Positions 27,753-38,118 of a stretch of DNA of 64,000 bases are shown one piece after another; positions within the stretch are counted from its first letter, which is position 1; every line of letters starts with the position of its first letter. Source of the DNA: Herbinix sp. (GTDB lineage: Bacteria > Bacillota > Clostridia > Lachnospirales > Lachnospiraceae); NCBI GenBank assembly GCA_029256105.1, contig JAQSYO010000003.1, positions 124,001-188,000 on the forward strand, in the 5' to 3' direction. Below the pieces are notes generated by a model. That model did not search any database. It saw only the letters and a program-made list of their open reading frames with translations, and was not told where the DNA came from. The position numbers were made by a program, and so were the translations under genes.

Positions 27753-28673
27753 ATGAATAAAAAAAGAAGAAAAATATATCAAAAAAGAAGTATTGGAGAT
27801 AGTTTAATCAGCGTAATAACATATGTTGCATTTGCAATATTCGCTTTTGTTTGCATTTACCCATTTTATTATATATTTATCAATACAATCAGTTCGAATG
27901 AGCTAAGTGAACGTGGATTAATTATATTTTGGCCTCAACAAATTCATATTCAGAATTATATCGAAGCATTAAAGATAAAAGGTTTGATGAATGCTGCTAT
28001 GGTATCTGTTGGTAGAACAGTAATAGGTACATTCCTCACAGTTATAGCTGCTGCCTTCCTGGGGTACATGTTCACTCGCGAAAGTATGTGGCGTAGAAAA
28101 CTCTGGTATCGTTTTGTAATTATTACAATGTACTTTAATGCTGGTGTTATTCCCTGGTACCTGACAATGCGTAATCTTCATCTGACAAATAATTTCTGGG
28201 GATATATTTTACCGGCTATTGTATCACCGTTTTATATTATTCTGACAAAGACCTTTGTGGAATCTATTCCAAAAGAACTTCAACAGGCGGCTGAAATTGA
28301 CGGTGCAGGTACGTTAAAGATATTTTTCCGAATCATAATGCCAGTTATCAAACCGATCATGGCGACAGTAGCTATCTTTACAGCGGTAGGGCAATGGAAC
28401 GCCTTTCAAGATACACTTTTACTTATGACAGATACCAAGTTGTATAGTTTACAATTCATATTGTACCAGTATATAAATCAGGCAAACTCATTAAGAATGC
28501 TTGCAAATTCTTCCAGCGGTGCCGGTATGGCACAAAGCCTGGCTACCGTACAGACAGCCACTTCGATACGAATGACGGTAACAATTATTGTAGTAGCGCC
28601 TATCTTACTAATTTATCCGATTTTCCAGAAATATTTTGTAAAAGGTATCATGATTGGTGCTGTGAAAGGTTAA
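27753..28673 (+). CDS. ABC importer permease, YtcP-type
   Basis: A 306-residue permease with six predicted helices. The FYYIFINTISSNE segment after helix 1, the EAA loop ELQQAAEIDGAGTLKIFFRI and the C-terminal YFVKGIMIGAVKG are hallmarks of the YtcP subgroup. It starts with ATG after GGAGGTGG, 16 nt after the LplB-type gene, so the pair is co-translated. A short hairpin (GAAGATG / CATCTTTTTA around 28680-28703) precedes the binding-protein gene. Confidence 0.92.
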   Translation: MNKKRRKIYQKRSIGDSLISVITYVAFAIFAFVCIYPFYYIFINTISSNELSERGLIIFWPQQIHIQNYIEALKIKGLMNAAMVSVGRTVIGTFLTVIAAAFLGYMFTRESMWRRKLWYRFVIITMYFNAGVIPWYLTMRNLHLTNNFWGYILPAIVSPFYIILTKTFVESIPKELQQAAEIDGAGTLKIFFRIIMPVIKPIMATVAIFTAVGQWNAFQDTLLLMTDTKLYSLQFILYQYINQANSLRMLANSSSGAGMAQSLATVQTATSIRMTVTIIVVAPILLIYPIFQKYFVKGIMIGAVKG

Positions 28674-28733
28674 GAAATAAGAAGATGAGTCAACATCTTT
28701 TTATGATAAAAATAAGAGAATGGAGGGTATTTT

Positions 28734-30536
28734 ATGAGAAAAAGAAAGATTATTTCATTAATGATGGTGGTAGTATTAATGCTTTCACTAATTCTTACCG
28801 GATGTTCCGACAAAAAGGATGACAGCAAGGATCAAACCGGAAGCACAGACACAAAGGCAACACAGGCACCTGCTAGTAGCGATGGTGACGCAACTACGGA
28901 CGATTCAGCTACCGTAAGCAGGGATCCAATGACGATTGAGGTTTATGATGTTGCAGCTAATTACCAGGGAATTCAGGGTGGTTGGTTTGGAAAAATCGTT
29001 AAGGATAAGTTCAATCTCGAGTTGAATATTATTGCACCACAGGTATCCGGAGATGGGAATGCTCTTTACCAGACACGTACTTCAGCTGGTAATTTGGGAG
29101 ATATTATTCTGTTGGATAATTCAGATCTTCAGGATTGTATTACAGCAGGATTAATCAAGGATATTACTAGTGACATTCAAAACAGTACCAATTTAAAACT
29201 GTATTATGATCAGTATAAAGTTTATAACACTGGAATGGAAGGAAATGCTGATGGCAAAATATATGGTTTACCTTGCCAGATAACAAATACATCTCCTACT
29301 ACCTATTCAGAAACCGAAGTTTATTCAAGTCCTATGTTCCCCTGGGATTATTACTCAGAACTGGGTAATCCTGAAATGAAGAATTTAGATGACTTGTTGA
29401 ATGTAATGGAACAGATTCAAAAGGCACATCCTACGAATGCTGCTGGAGATCCGAACTATTGTCTTTCTTTATGGGCAGACTGGGATAAAGGCGGAACTCA
29501 AATTAGTATAGAGACAGCAACTCAGCTTACAAAGTGGTATGGTTATGAAGTAAATGGTTCTATCCTTCTTGGTACAAACGGAGACATGAAGGAGCTTACG
29601 GATGATGCTGGAGCATACTACAAGATGTTAAAATTCTTCTATGATGCAAATCAAAGAGGTCTTGTTGATCCTGACTCCGGTACTCAAGATTGGGAAACTG
29701 CATGTACAAAGATGAAAAACAAACAGGTGTTATTAATGTGGTATAGCTGGCAGAGAGGCTTCTGGAACACCCCGGATCGTGCAAATGAGAGAGATGCTTA
29801 TATCTACGCACCGGTTGCTGATATGAACTTCTACCAGACTTCGGATTATTACTACGGAGACGGTCGAGCATTTGCAGTGGGTTCCCAGGTGGATGATGCT
29901 AAAAAAGCCAGAGTTATGGAATTCTTAGACTGGTTAATCAGCCCTGAAGGTCTTAATTATTTACATGCCGGTCTGGAAGGTTATTGCTATACTGTAAATG
30001 AAGATGGAACCTACACTATGACAGAGGACGGTTTATATGCGCTGATGGAAAATAGAGAAGTTCCTGCAGAATTTGGCGGCGGCGGATATAATGATGGTTT
30101 GTCTAAGATTAATCAGTGGCCTATGCATGCAGTATCTAAAAATCCTTTAACAGGAGAAACCTATGTTTATAACTACTGGAAATCATATTTAGAGGCTAAC
30201 AAAACGACCATGACGAAGGAATGGAGTGCGAAGTACGGTGCAGCTAACCAGGTAGAGTTTCTGATTAATAAAGGACAGTTGAATGTAGTTCCTAGTGTTA
30301 ATATTATTCTGCCAAGTGATACTACTGATATTGGATTAATCCGCAGTCAATGTGCTGAGTTGATTTGTGATACTTCTTGGAGAATGATTTTTGCAAGCAG
30401 CGCTGATGAGTTTAATCAGATGTGGTCAGAGATGAAGACTCAGCTTGAAGGATTAGGCTGGAAAGACTTAGTTGCATTTGATACTGCAAAGTTCCAGAAG
30501 GTAGTCGATGCAAGAAATGCAGCAAAGGGTCAATAA
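28734..30536 (+). CDS. ABC importer substrate-binding lipoprotein, LplA/YtcQ-type
   Basis: A 600-residue solute-binding lipoprotein, larger than usual family 1 proteins (about 430) but normal for partners of LplB/YtcP permeases. The signal peptide ends in LTGC with Cys24, followed by an acidic Ser/Thr/Asp linker. The mature domain has WDYYSELGNPEMKNLDDLL-like segments common to this branch. It follows its two permeases, the reverse of the other two importers in the window. A 17-bp-stem terminator lies 88 nt after the stop, closing the operon. Confidence 0.92.
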   Translation: MRKRKIISLMMVVVLMLSLILTGCSDKKDDSKDQTGSTDTKATQAPASSDGDATTDDSATVSRDPMTIEVYDVAANYQGIQGGWFGKIVKDKFNLELNIIAPQVSGDGNALYQTRTSAGNLGDIILLDNSDLQDCITAGLIKDITSDIQNSTNLKLYYDQYKVYNTGMEGNADGKIYGLPCQITNTSPTTYSETEVYSSPMFPWDYYSELGNPEMKNLDDLLNVMEQIQKAHPTNAAGDPNYCLSLWADWDKGGTQISIETATQLTKWYGYEVNGSILLGTNGDMKELTDDAGAYYKMLKFFYDANQRGLVDPDSGTQDWETACTKMKNKQVLLMWYSWQRGFWNTPDRANERDAYIYAPVADMNFYQTSDYYYGDGRAFAVGSQVDDAKKARVMEFLDWLISPEGLNYLHAGLEGYCYTVNEDGTYTMTEDGLYALMENREVPAEFGGGGYNDGLSKINQWPMHAVSKNPLTGETYVYNYWKSYLEANKTTMTKEWSAKYGAANQVEFLINKGQLNVVPSVNIILPSDTTDIGLIRSQCAELICDTSWRMIFASSADEFNQMWSEMKTQLEGLGWKDLVAFDTAKFQKVVDARNAAKGQ

Positions 30537-30623
30537 TAGCAGAATAGTTAATACGTCAAACAATTAGTGATTATTTTTATTTGAATATATTCTTTGGTAT
30601 TTGTGTATGAAATGTACTTATGA

Positions 30624-30667
30624 AAAGTTCCATATATGATTCGAAAGTATCATATATGGAACTTTTT
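30624..30667 (+). terminator. Rho-independent terminator after the importer operon
   Basis: AAAGTTCCATATATGAT (30624-30640) pairs perfectly with its complement at 30649-30665 around an 8-nt loop, followed by five T. It separates the importer from GH51. Confidence 0.92.
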
Positions 30668-30797
30668 ACAGTATATAAATGATGGCATAGCTACAATCAA
30701 GGTTAGAATGGATATCACCGGAAAGTAATACATAATAAAAAGCAATCAGATTACCAACATTAAGTAAAAAATGGTATGGATAGAAATGGAGGAATTT

Positions 30798-33290
30798 ATG
30801 AGCAGTATAAATATAAAAACTACCGAAAGACGTTTTCCTGTCGCTAAAAATTTATATGGCATATTTTTTGAGGATATCAACAGGGCGGGGGATGGTGGTC
30901 TTTATCCGGAGATGCTACGCAACAGATCATTTGAAGATTCAATTCCTCCTAAAGAATGTACTACCGAAGGTGATGATGATTATGCTATTGTTACACCATC
31001 AGGTTGGAGAGATGAATTTAATCATGGAGAAGGGTTGTCTAGATGGATTCGTGATAATGAGATTGCATTTACTCCGATACCTGCATGGTATTGTGAAAAT
31101 TCCAACATAAAATTGGATAGAGAAGATACCTTAAATAATAAACGAAGCACTGCTCTTTCCGTGGAGTTTCATCCGCAAGGCTTTATTTATAATACAGGAT
31201 TTGTTGGAATTCCTCAAAAAGAAGGCGAGAAATATAATTTTTATATGTTTGCCAAGGTTGAGGAGCCTACAGAAGTAATTCTTTCTATAGAAGAAGATGG
31301 AGTTAGATTATGTGAGAGTGTAATGAACCTATATGGAAACGGTTTTGTTCGTTATGATACAGAGTTTACCGCAATTAGGACTACGGGAAATGCAATATTT
31401 GTTATGACTTGTCCGAATGGAGGTAAAATTAAACTTGGATTTACATCTTTGATGCCGGCGGATACCTATAATGGACATGGCTTAAGAAGAGATTTGGTAG
31501 AGAAGCTTCGTGACATGCACCCGACATTTTTACGCTTCCCCGGTGGATGTATTGTAGAAGGATTTACTCCATCAACAGCGATGCGATTCAAAAATATCAT
31601 TGGACCCGTCTGGGAGAGACCGGGGCACTTACTGATGTGGCATTACCGGACATCAAATGGGCTTGGTTATCATGAATATCTACAGTTATGTGAAGACCTT
31701 ATGCTCGAGCCACTCTATGTATTTAACTGTGGCATGACCTGTCAAGCACGTAATTCAGTGCTTATGGAGGGCCAAGAGCTGGAGGAGATGATACAGGATA
31801 CACTAGATGCAATTGAATATGCAATAGCACCTGCTGACAGTAAGTGGGGTAAAATACGCGCAGATATGGGACATCCGGAACCATATAAGATGAATTATGT
31901 TGAAATTGGTAATGAGAACTGGGGTCCGGATTATGAAGAAAGATATCTAAAATGTTATAAAATTATTAAGGAAAAATATCCATGGATGATATTTGTGGCG
32001 AATCATCATGTTGAAGAAAAAGGATTTCCAGTTGATATTGTGGATGAACACTATTATGACAGCGTGGAGTATTTTGCTGAAAACATAGGCTTTTACGATA
32101 ATTATGACAGGAAAGGTCCAAATATATTTTTAGGAGAACTTGCGGTACTTCGCGGCCCAGTGGGACAACTTTATGCAGCCATAGGTGAAGCGATGTTCTT
32201 GATTGGAATGGAACGTAACCAAGATATTGTTAGTCTAGCGTCCTATGCTCCATTATTGGAGAACTATCATTACTATGCATGGTATCCCAATCTATTAATT
32301 TTTGATAATTTAAGAAGTTATTGTATCCCTACGTATTATGCATGGAAACTATTTGGCGGCAACCGTGGAAACTATGTTGTTTTATCACAGGATGAGACCG
32401 GAGTTTTATATCGCCCTGTAAAAGGTATGGCCTCACTGATTGGACCTGCAGGGGTTAAGTATCGGAAAGCAACATGGAATGGCAATCCTGTAAAAGCAAC
32501 ACATGAGGTTATGGGACATGAAGTGGTTTTAGAGGAAGGCTATGGCATAACGGAACCGGATGAAGAACAGAAGAAAGAGAGTTCTACAATGGGCGTAAAA
32601 CCGGATGAAATTCTGGTTGTATTTGGAGATAATGAAGAGGAAACGGAAGGAACTTTTGAAATTGAGATATTCGCAGAAGAAGGTCGTGAAATTGGAATTG
32701 GAGTATATAGTTCCCGAATATCCAAAGAAATGTATATGAATGATGAAACGCACCCCCCCAGAGAATGGAATGCGGGAATTGTGCGTCCTTTTCAATGGAG
32801 AATTAAGGGAGGTAAGAGTACTTTTCAAGAGAAGCATTATCCAGAACCCATAGCATTAACATCGGAGGCATCTGTAAAGCTAACCATGGGTGCATATAAT
32901 AAATTCAAATATGTAGTAACAGGTAAAAAAATGAGTCTTTCTATAAATGATGTATTAGTACAGGAAGCCTCAGTACCAAGCTTCCCAGCCATGGCAGCTG
33001 TTGTATGCGATACAGAGCAGGAAGTAATCGTAAAAATCGTTAATATGAGCCCTGATCCGGATGATATCAATATCAGTCTTGACTGTGATGTTGAGAATGA
33101 ATATAAAGTTAATAGGTTGACCGGTGGAAAATATGACGAAAACACAATTGATAATCCAACTAAGGTACAAGATATCGAAGTTAAGTCAAGTGGTGCGTCT
33201 AAGCAGTTTGTATATCGAGCACCAGCATATTCCTTAAATATAATTCACTTAAATAAGAAAGAGGCAATCAATAAACAGAATAATTTGTAA
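30798..33290 (+). CDS. GH51 alpha-L-arabinofuranosidase (long form)
   Basis: An 830-residue retaining glycosidase. The N-terminal NLYGIFFEDINRAGDGGLYPE and RFPGGC segments, acid/base Glu373 in EIGNEN and nucleophile Glu447 in FLGELA identify GH51. It is longer than bacterial GH51 enzymes of about 500 residues. The extra sequence after the usual barrel and C-terminal beta domain region (about residues 590-720) includes a LamG-like beta-sandwich-type insertion. No signal peptide is present. The start at 30798 follows GGAGG; an earlier ATG at 30771 has none. It should remove arabinofuranose branches from imported arabinoxylan oligosaccharides, with GH39 and the esterase downstream. Confidence 0.9.
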   Translation: MSSINIKTTERRFPVAKNLYGIFFEDINRAGDGGLYPEMLRNRSFEDSIPPKECTTEGDDDYAIVTPSGWRDEFNHGEGLSRWIRDNEIAFTPIPAWYCENSNIKLDREDTLNNKRSTALSVEFHPQGFIYNTGFVGIPQKEGEKYNFYMFAKVEEPTEVILSIEEDGVRLCESVMNLYGNGFVRYDTEFTAIRTTGNAIFVMTCPNGGKIKLGFTSLMPADTYNGHGLRRDLVEKLRDMHPTFLRFPGGCIVEGFTPSTAMRFKNIIGPVWERPGHLLMWHYRTSNGLGYHEYLQLCEDLMLEPLYVFNCGMTCQARNSVLMEGQELEEMIQDTLDAIEYAIAPADSKWGKIRADMGHPEPYKMNYVEIGNENWGPDYEERYLKCYKIIKEKYPWMIFVANHHVEEKGFPVDIVDEHYYDSVEYFAENIGFYDNYDRKGPNIFLGELAVLRGPVGQLYAAIGEAMFLIGMERNQDIVSLASYAPLLENYHYYAWYPNLLIFDNLRSYCIPTYYAWKLFGGNRGNYVVLSQDETGVLYRPVKGMASLIGPAGVKYRKATWNGNPVKATHEVMGHEVVLEEGYGITEPDEEQKKESSTMGVKPDEILVVFGDNEEETEGTFEIEIFAEEGREIGIGVYSSRISKEMYMNDETHPPREWNAGIVRPFQWRIKGGKSTFQEKHYPEPIALTSEASVKLTMGAYNKFKYVVTGKKMSLSINDVLVQEASVPSFPAMAAVVCDTEQEVIVKIVNMSPDPDDINISLDCDVENEYKVNRLTGGKYDENTIDNPTKVQDIEVKSSGASKQFVYRAPAYSLNIIHLNKKEAINKQNNL

Positions 33291-33462
33291 CCATCCCTCG
33301 GTTGAAGTGTTTATGAGTTGTAGTATTGGTTTATTTAATTATGCAGTGAAGAAAACAGGATGACCAGACAAAATCCACATTCGATATTACTTCAAATATT
33401 GTTGTTGAAATTGACTGAAAAATCCATGCTTTTTATGTTATAATTAATATCATAAATTAATA

Positions 33463-33648
33463 TCAAATCAAACAAATTTACTCTCACTGAATGCATCAAT
33501 TGAAGCAGCAAGAGCTGGAGAGATATAAAAGTATTTAAACCAGTTAGGTTCAGTAGAGCAACCTCATCAATCTTTGACCTATTCAACTGATAAGTCGGAG
33601 AAATTGTATCAAGAGACTCAGAGATTTATTTTATTAAAATCAGTATAA
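33463..33648 (+). pseudogene. Relic of a methyl-accepting chemotaxis protein gene
   Basis: In one frame, 33463-33525 encodes [19 protein letters not shown], the invariant signalling tip of chemoreceptors, then meets a stop at 33526. In the same frame, 33553-33648 encodes a chemoreceptor-like C-terminus (SVEQPHQSLTYSTDKSEKLY, then QETQRF) up to TAA. Upstream sequence has stops and no receptor domains. Most of the gene is missing, so this is a decayed remnant. The intact chemoreceptor at 46371 shares the tip motif. The rest of the 379-bp gap between GH51 and GH39 shows nothing else. Confidence 0.82.
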
Positions 33649-33669
33649 GAAATTATAGGAGGATTGGAT

Positions 33670-35181
33670 ATGGCAGAGAAAAATAGATACAAGATTAATC
33701 GTAATGACAGTGAGGTATTTAATAATAATGCTACCTTCTGTATAGGGACAGGTCGTATGAATCTGGCTTTGAGACAGGAATATCATAATCAATTAAAAAA
33801 GGTACAGGAGGATATCAATTTTTCTCATATCCGTGGACATGGATTGTTCTGTGATGATATGGCAATTTACCATACATATGAAGAAAATGGTGTAGAGAAG
33901 GTAGAGTACAATTTTACTTATGTTGACATGGTGTTTGATGATTATCAATCTATGGGGCTTAAGCCTTTTGTAGAATTAGGGTTTATGCCTGAAAAATTAG
34001 CATCCGGAAGGCAAACAGTGTTCTATTGGAAGGGTAACGTTACACCACCAACAGACTATGATAAATGGGCTGACCTGGTATCAGCAACAATTCAGCATTG
34101 GATTAGCCGCTACGGAAGAGAAGAGGTTATTACCTGGCCTTTTGAGGTTTGGAATGAACCGAACCTTCCCGGTTTTTGGAAAGGTGCAGATATGGAGGAG
34201 TATTTCAAGCTTTACGAAGTAACAAGCAAAGCGGTGAAAAACTGCGATCCTCGTATTCGTGTAGGTGGACCTGCAATTTGTGGAGTTGATGATGAGCGCT
34301 GGTTGAGATGTTTCCTTGAATTTTGTTCAAAGAATAAAACTCCTTTGGATTTTGTAACAAGACATGCTTATGCAACAGAAGCACCGGATAATATGGGTCA
34401 TTATGCATATCAAAAACTAAGAACACCGGAAGCATTTATGGAAGAGTTAAGGGTGAGCCGCCGGATAATTGATCGTTTTCCTGAGTATGTAGGCATGGAG
34501 ATGCACATTACAGAATTTAATACCTCTTATACTCCCCTCAATCCAATCCACGATACCAATCTTAATGCTGCCTATGTGGCGCGATTACTTAGTGAAATGG
34601 GAGATATTTGTGCCTCCTATTCCTATTGGACCTTTGGTGATGTTTTTGAGGAAGCAGGGGTTGCATTTACACCCTTCTCCGGCTGTTTTGGATTATTAGC
34701 GAATGGAATGATTCCGAAACCAACCTATTGGACCTACTCGTTCTTTAAAAATTTGGGTTCAAATGCAATCGCACGTGAGGAGCATTTTGTTATAACGAAA
34801 GAGGATGATAATAATATTCACGGTGTTGCTTGGAATCCAGTGGAGGAAGGTGGTAGTGCCAACCTTACATTGAATTTCGCAATAGATTTAGATAATGGCG
34901 AATATGTAATGATTATAAGGAATGTGGATGAAGAAACCTGTAATCCCTTAAAGAATTGGATTGATATGGGATCACCGTCATCCCCTTCAAAAGAACAAGT
35001 GATCTTATTGCAGGAGTGCGCTCAACCGCAAATTAGAACAAAGCGGATCGAGGTTACAAATAACACAACGGATTTTGAAATAACATTGTCAGCTAACGCA
35101 ATTTGCAATTTTGAAATTAAACGCATTTACCCCATACTAGATAGAGGATATCAACCGGAGCGTATCCAAGGAGCGAGATAA
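33670..35181 (+). CDS. GH39 beta-xylosidase
   Basis: A 503-residue retaining glycosidase, the usual GH39 length. HIRGHGLFCDD, acid/base Glu163 in FEVWNEPNLPGFW and nucleophile Glu282 in HITEFNTSY match bacterial GH39 beta-xylosidases. There is no signal peptide, so it acts on imported xylo-oligosaccharides. ATG at 33670 follows AGGAGG at seven bases; an in-frame TTG at 33664 overlaps that site and is less likely. GH120-like, GH51 and an esterase nearby make a complete side-chain and backbone set. Confidence 0.92.
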   Translation: MAEKNRYKINRNDSEVFNNNATFCIGTGRMNLALRQEYHNQLKKVQEDINFSHIRGHGLFCDDMAIYHTYEENGVEKVEYNFTYVDMVFDDYQSMGLKPFVELGFMPEKLASGRQTVFYWKGNVTPPTDYDKWADLVSATIQHWISRYGREEVITWPFEVWNEPNLPGFWKGADMEEYFKLYEVTSKAVKNCDPRIRVGGPAICGVDDERWLRCFLEFCSKNKTPLDFVTRHAYATEAPDNMGHYAYQKLRTPEAFMEELRVSRRIIDRFPEYVGMEMHITEFNTSYTPLNPIHDTNLNAAYVARLLSEMGDICASYSYWTFGDVFEEAGVAFTPFSGCFGLLANGMIPKPTYWTYSFFKNLGSNAIAREEHFVITKEDDNNIHGVAWNPVEEGGSANLTLNFAIDLDNGEYVMIIRNVDEETCNPLKNWIDMGSPSSPSKEQVILLQECAQPQIRTKRIEVTNNTTDFEITLSANAICNFEIKRIYPILDRGYQPERIQGAR

Positions 35182-35230
35182 TCAATATAGACCATACGCA
35201 GTTTGTTGTTTTGAATAGGCGAATGCATAG

Positions 35231-35271
35231 GGCATTGATAAGCTAAGGTGTACTCTTAACTTGTTAATGCC
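35231..35271 (+). terminator. Possible terminator hairpin after GH39
   Basis: GGCATTGATAAG (35231-35242) and CTTGTTAATGCC (35260-35271) pair over 12 bp with two G-U pairs, followed by a weak T-rich stretch. Nothing else is seen in the gap 35182-35442. Confidence 0.45.
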
Positions 35272-35439
35272 TTTAATTAATTTGATGGTAGTATGAGATA
35301 AAATCAAAATGTAAATAAGTTTTCACGTGTAATGATGAATGCAGTATTTACTGGGGGGCATGCGTTTTTAAATATTTATATTTATTAATGAATTTATCGC
35401 AATTATTTCTAAATTAGTTAGAAAAAAATAGGAAGGTGA

Positions 35440-36519
<1,080 letters not shown>

Positions 36520-36719
36520 AATGAAATGTCTTACCCTATGTACAGGTTCACTTGGTGCGGATAGTAACAATGACATACCTGACATTATAAGTGTGCTGGG
36601 TGCTAATTATCTGTTAGGCCTTTGGGAAGCTATACATAAAAGTTCAAGAAAGTAGATTTCATTGGATAATTGCTTCCCAATAAATATATAGATTTCCAAC
36701 ACTGCCACGAAGGTAACAG

Positions 36720-36754
36720 CGAAGCGTCTATCAAAGGATAGGCGCTTCGTTTTT
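36720..36754 (+). terminator. Rho-independent terminator after the esterase gene
   Basis: CGAAGCGTCTATC (36720-36732) pairs with GATAGGCGCTTCG (36737-36749) across an AAAG loop with one mismatch, followed by TTTTT. It lies 200 nt after the esterase stop. The sequence between shows no convincing gene. Confidence 0.85.
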
Positions 36755-36764
36755 ATAAAAAAGG

Positions 36765-37514
36765 TTAACCTTGATAATCAATAACATCCAGCCATTTATT
36801 TAAAAATTCGACTTCTGCTTCACTGGCAGTGGTAAGCTGCTGCGCAGCAACAATAGGAAACCATTGTTGAACGTATTTTAGGGAAGTGTTACTCTTTTGA
36901 CAGAAAAGTTTTAAATATGCATCTGCTAAATCCGGAAAATACAGCGACAGCTTTAAATACGTAGTAGCTACATCAGCGCTTGCGTTGCCTTGTGTGGCAT
37001 GGGACCAGTCTAATATATAAGCCCCGGTATCATTGATAATAATATTAGAAGGAAGAAAGTCACCGTGGCAAACTTTGGTATGCTTTGGCATACTGTCTAA
37101 CTGCGTTAATAATTCGTATTTAGTCGTATCATTCAAATCCTTTACACTTTGTATTTTACGAACTAATTTATCTTTGAGTTTGTTTAATAAAGGTGCCGTC
37201 TTGGAATGCATATCGATTTGTAAATCAACAAATAATTCCAGAAGTTCGGAAGCCTTTTCTGGATTCTCTTTCAGTTTTTGCTCAAGAGTCTGCCCAGGTA
37301 TATAATCCATACTAATGCTCCATTGACCTTCAATATTACTAACGGAACGAATATTAGGAATTTTCAAACCTGTTTCTTCTACGAGAGCTTGGTTTAGAGC
37401 TTCGTTTAATATAGATGATTTAGGGTGATTTTTGTTAAATACTTTTACGACCATATCTTCATGATGATAGATTGTTTTATTATTTTTTGCTGCTAAAACT
37501 TGTTCCAGATTCAT
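36765..37514 (-). CDS. Aminoglycoside phosphotransferase (APH)-fold kinase
   Basis: A 249-residue cytoplasmic protein with the choline-kinase/APH catalytic core. The Brenner motif is CHGDFLPSNII (catalytic Asp, Asn) and the metal-binding Asp is in AYILDWSHA. The N-terminal lobe carries the VVKVF lysine. The second ATG (37514) follows AAAGGGG at good spacing and is preferred to the one at 37532. Similar small APH-fold proteins phosphorylate diverse small molecules and most are uncharacterised. No resistance role can be claimed. It stands alone between a plus-strand terminator and the adhE downstream region. Confidence 0.8.
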   Translation of the reverse strand: MNLEQVLAAKNNKTIYHHEDMVVKVFNKNHPKSSILNEALNQALVEETGLKIPNIRSVSNIEGQWSISMDYIPGQTLEQKLKENPEKASELLELFVDLQIDMHSKTAPLLNKLKDKLVRKIQSVKDLNDTTKYELLTQLDSMPKHTKVCHGDFLPSNIIINDTGAYILDWSHATQGNASADVATTYLKLSLYFPDLADAYLKLFCQKSNTSLKYVQQWFPIVAAQQLTTASEAEVEFLNKWLDVIDYQG

Positions 37515-37810
37515 AATGTTATCCCCTTTCAAAATCAGTCAAGTATTGTGTTAACCTTATTTTACCATCACACACAGAAAAAGTATATGGATATTCCAAA
37601 ATATTTCAAGAATTTTAATGGAATTTGTTGAAAGTGTACAAAATTGGCATATAACATATATTGAAAGTTCTTATATCATAGCTATATTACGAGTGACATG
37701 AGTATAACGAAATTTCCTGCAAGAGCCAGAAGTGAATCTGAACAATTTGCAGATGTTGTAGAAAGTATAGTTTTAATGCAATGGAGAAGATGTAATTATA
37801 TATTGATAAA

Positions 37811-38040
37811 GTTGAAAGTAGAAGAGTTGAAAGAAGAGTTGAAAGTAGAAGAGTTGAAAAATAGAAAAATAGAAAAATAGAAAAATAGAAAAGTAGAAAA
37901 GTTGAAAATTAGAAAATTAGAAAATTAGAAAATTAGAAAATTAGAAAATTAGAAAATTAGAAAAGTTGAAAAGTTGAAAAGTTGAAAAGTAGATCAGTAG
38001 ATCAGTAGATCAGTAGAATAGTAGAGAAGTTGAAAAGTAA
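37811..38040 (+). repeat. Degenerate 8-bp tandem repeat tract
   Basis: About 28 copies of an 8-bp unit with consensus TWGAAAAK (variants TTGAAAAG, TAGAAAAA, TAGAAAAT, TAGATCAG) fill 230 bases. The tract is almost free of C on the plus strand. Blocks of one variant (for example several TAGAAAAT, then three TAGATCAG) show local expansion. It lies beyond the adhE terminator and upstream of the APH-fold gene. The remaining gap (37515-37810) holds the APH promoter region and no gene. Confidence 0.9.
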
Positions 38041-38041
38041 A

Positions 38042-38096
38042 AGAGGACATCCTCGCAAACTACACGTTAAAACGTGGAGTTTAGGAGGATACCCTC
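38042..38096 (-). terminator. Long terminator hairpin of adhE
   Basis: Nested arms pair in three blocks: GAGG with CCTC, ATCCTC with GAGGAT, and AAACT-CACGTT with AACGTG-AGTTT. They form one 55-nt hairpin with small internal mismatches. On the minus strand it is followed by CTCTTTTACTTTTC. It begins 22 nt after the adhE stop codon. Confidence 0.82.
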
Positions 38097-38118
38097 TCTA
38101 ATATTATGTTATATGTTG

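Noticed and set aside
37698-37880. 60-residue plus-strand frame ending in Lys/Glu repeats
   Set aside because: Its second half is only the translated 8-bp repeat, and the start has no good ribosome site.
37811-38040. Regular repeats that might suggest a CRISPR array
   Set aside because: The units are 8 bp with no unique spacers and no cas genes nearby; this is a simple tandem repeat.
38042-38096. Long hairpin as a transposon (IS200/IS605-type) end
   Set aside because: It lies 22 nt after adhE, has a T-run on the correct strand, and there is no transposase; a terminator explains it.
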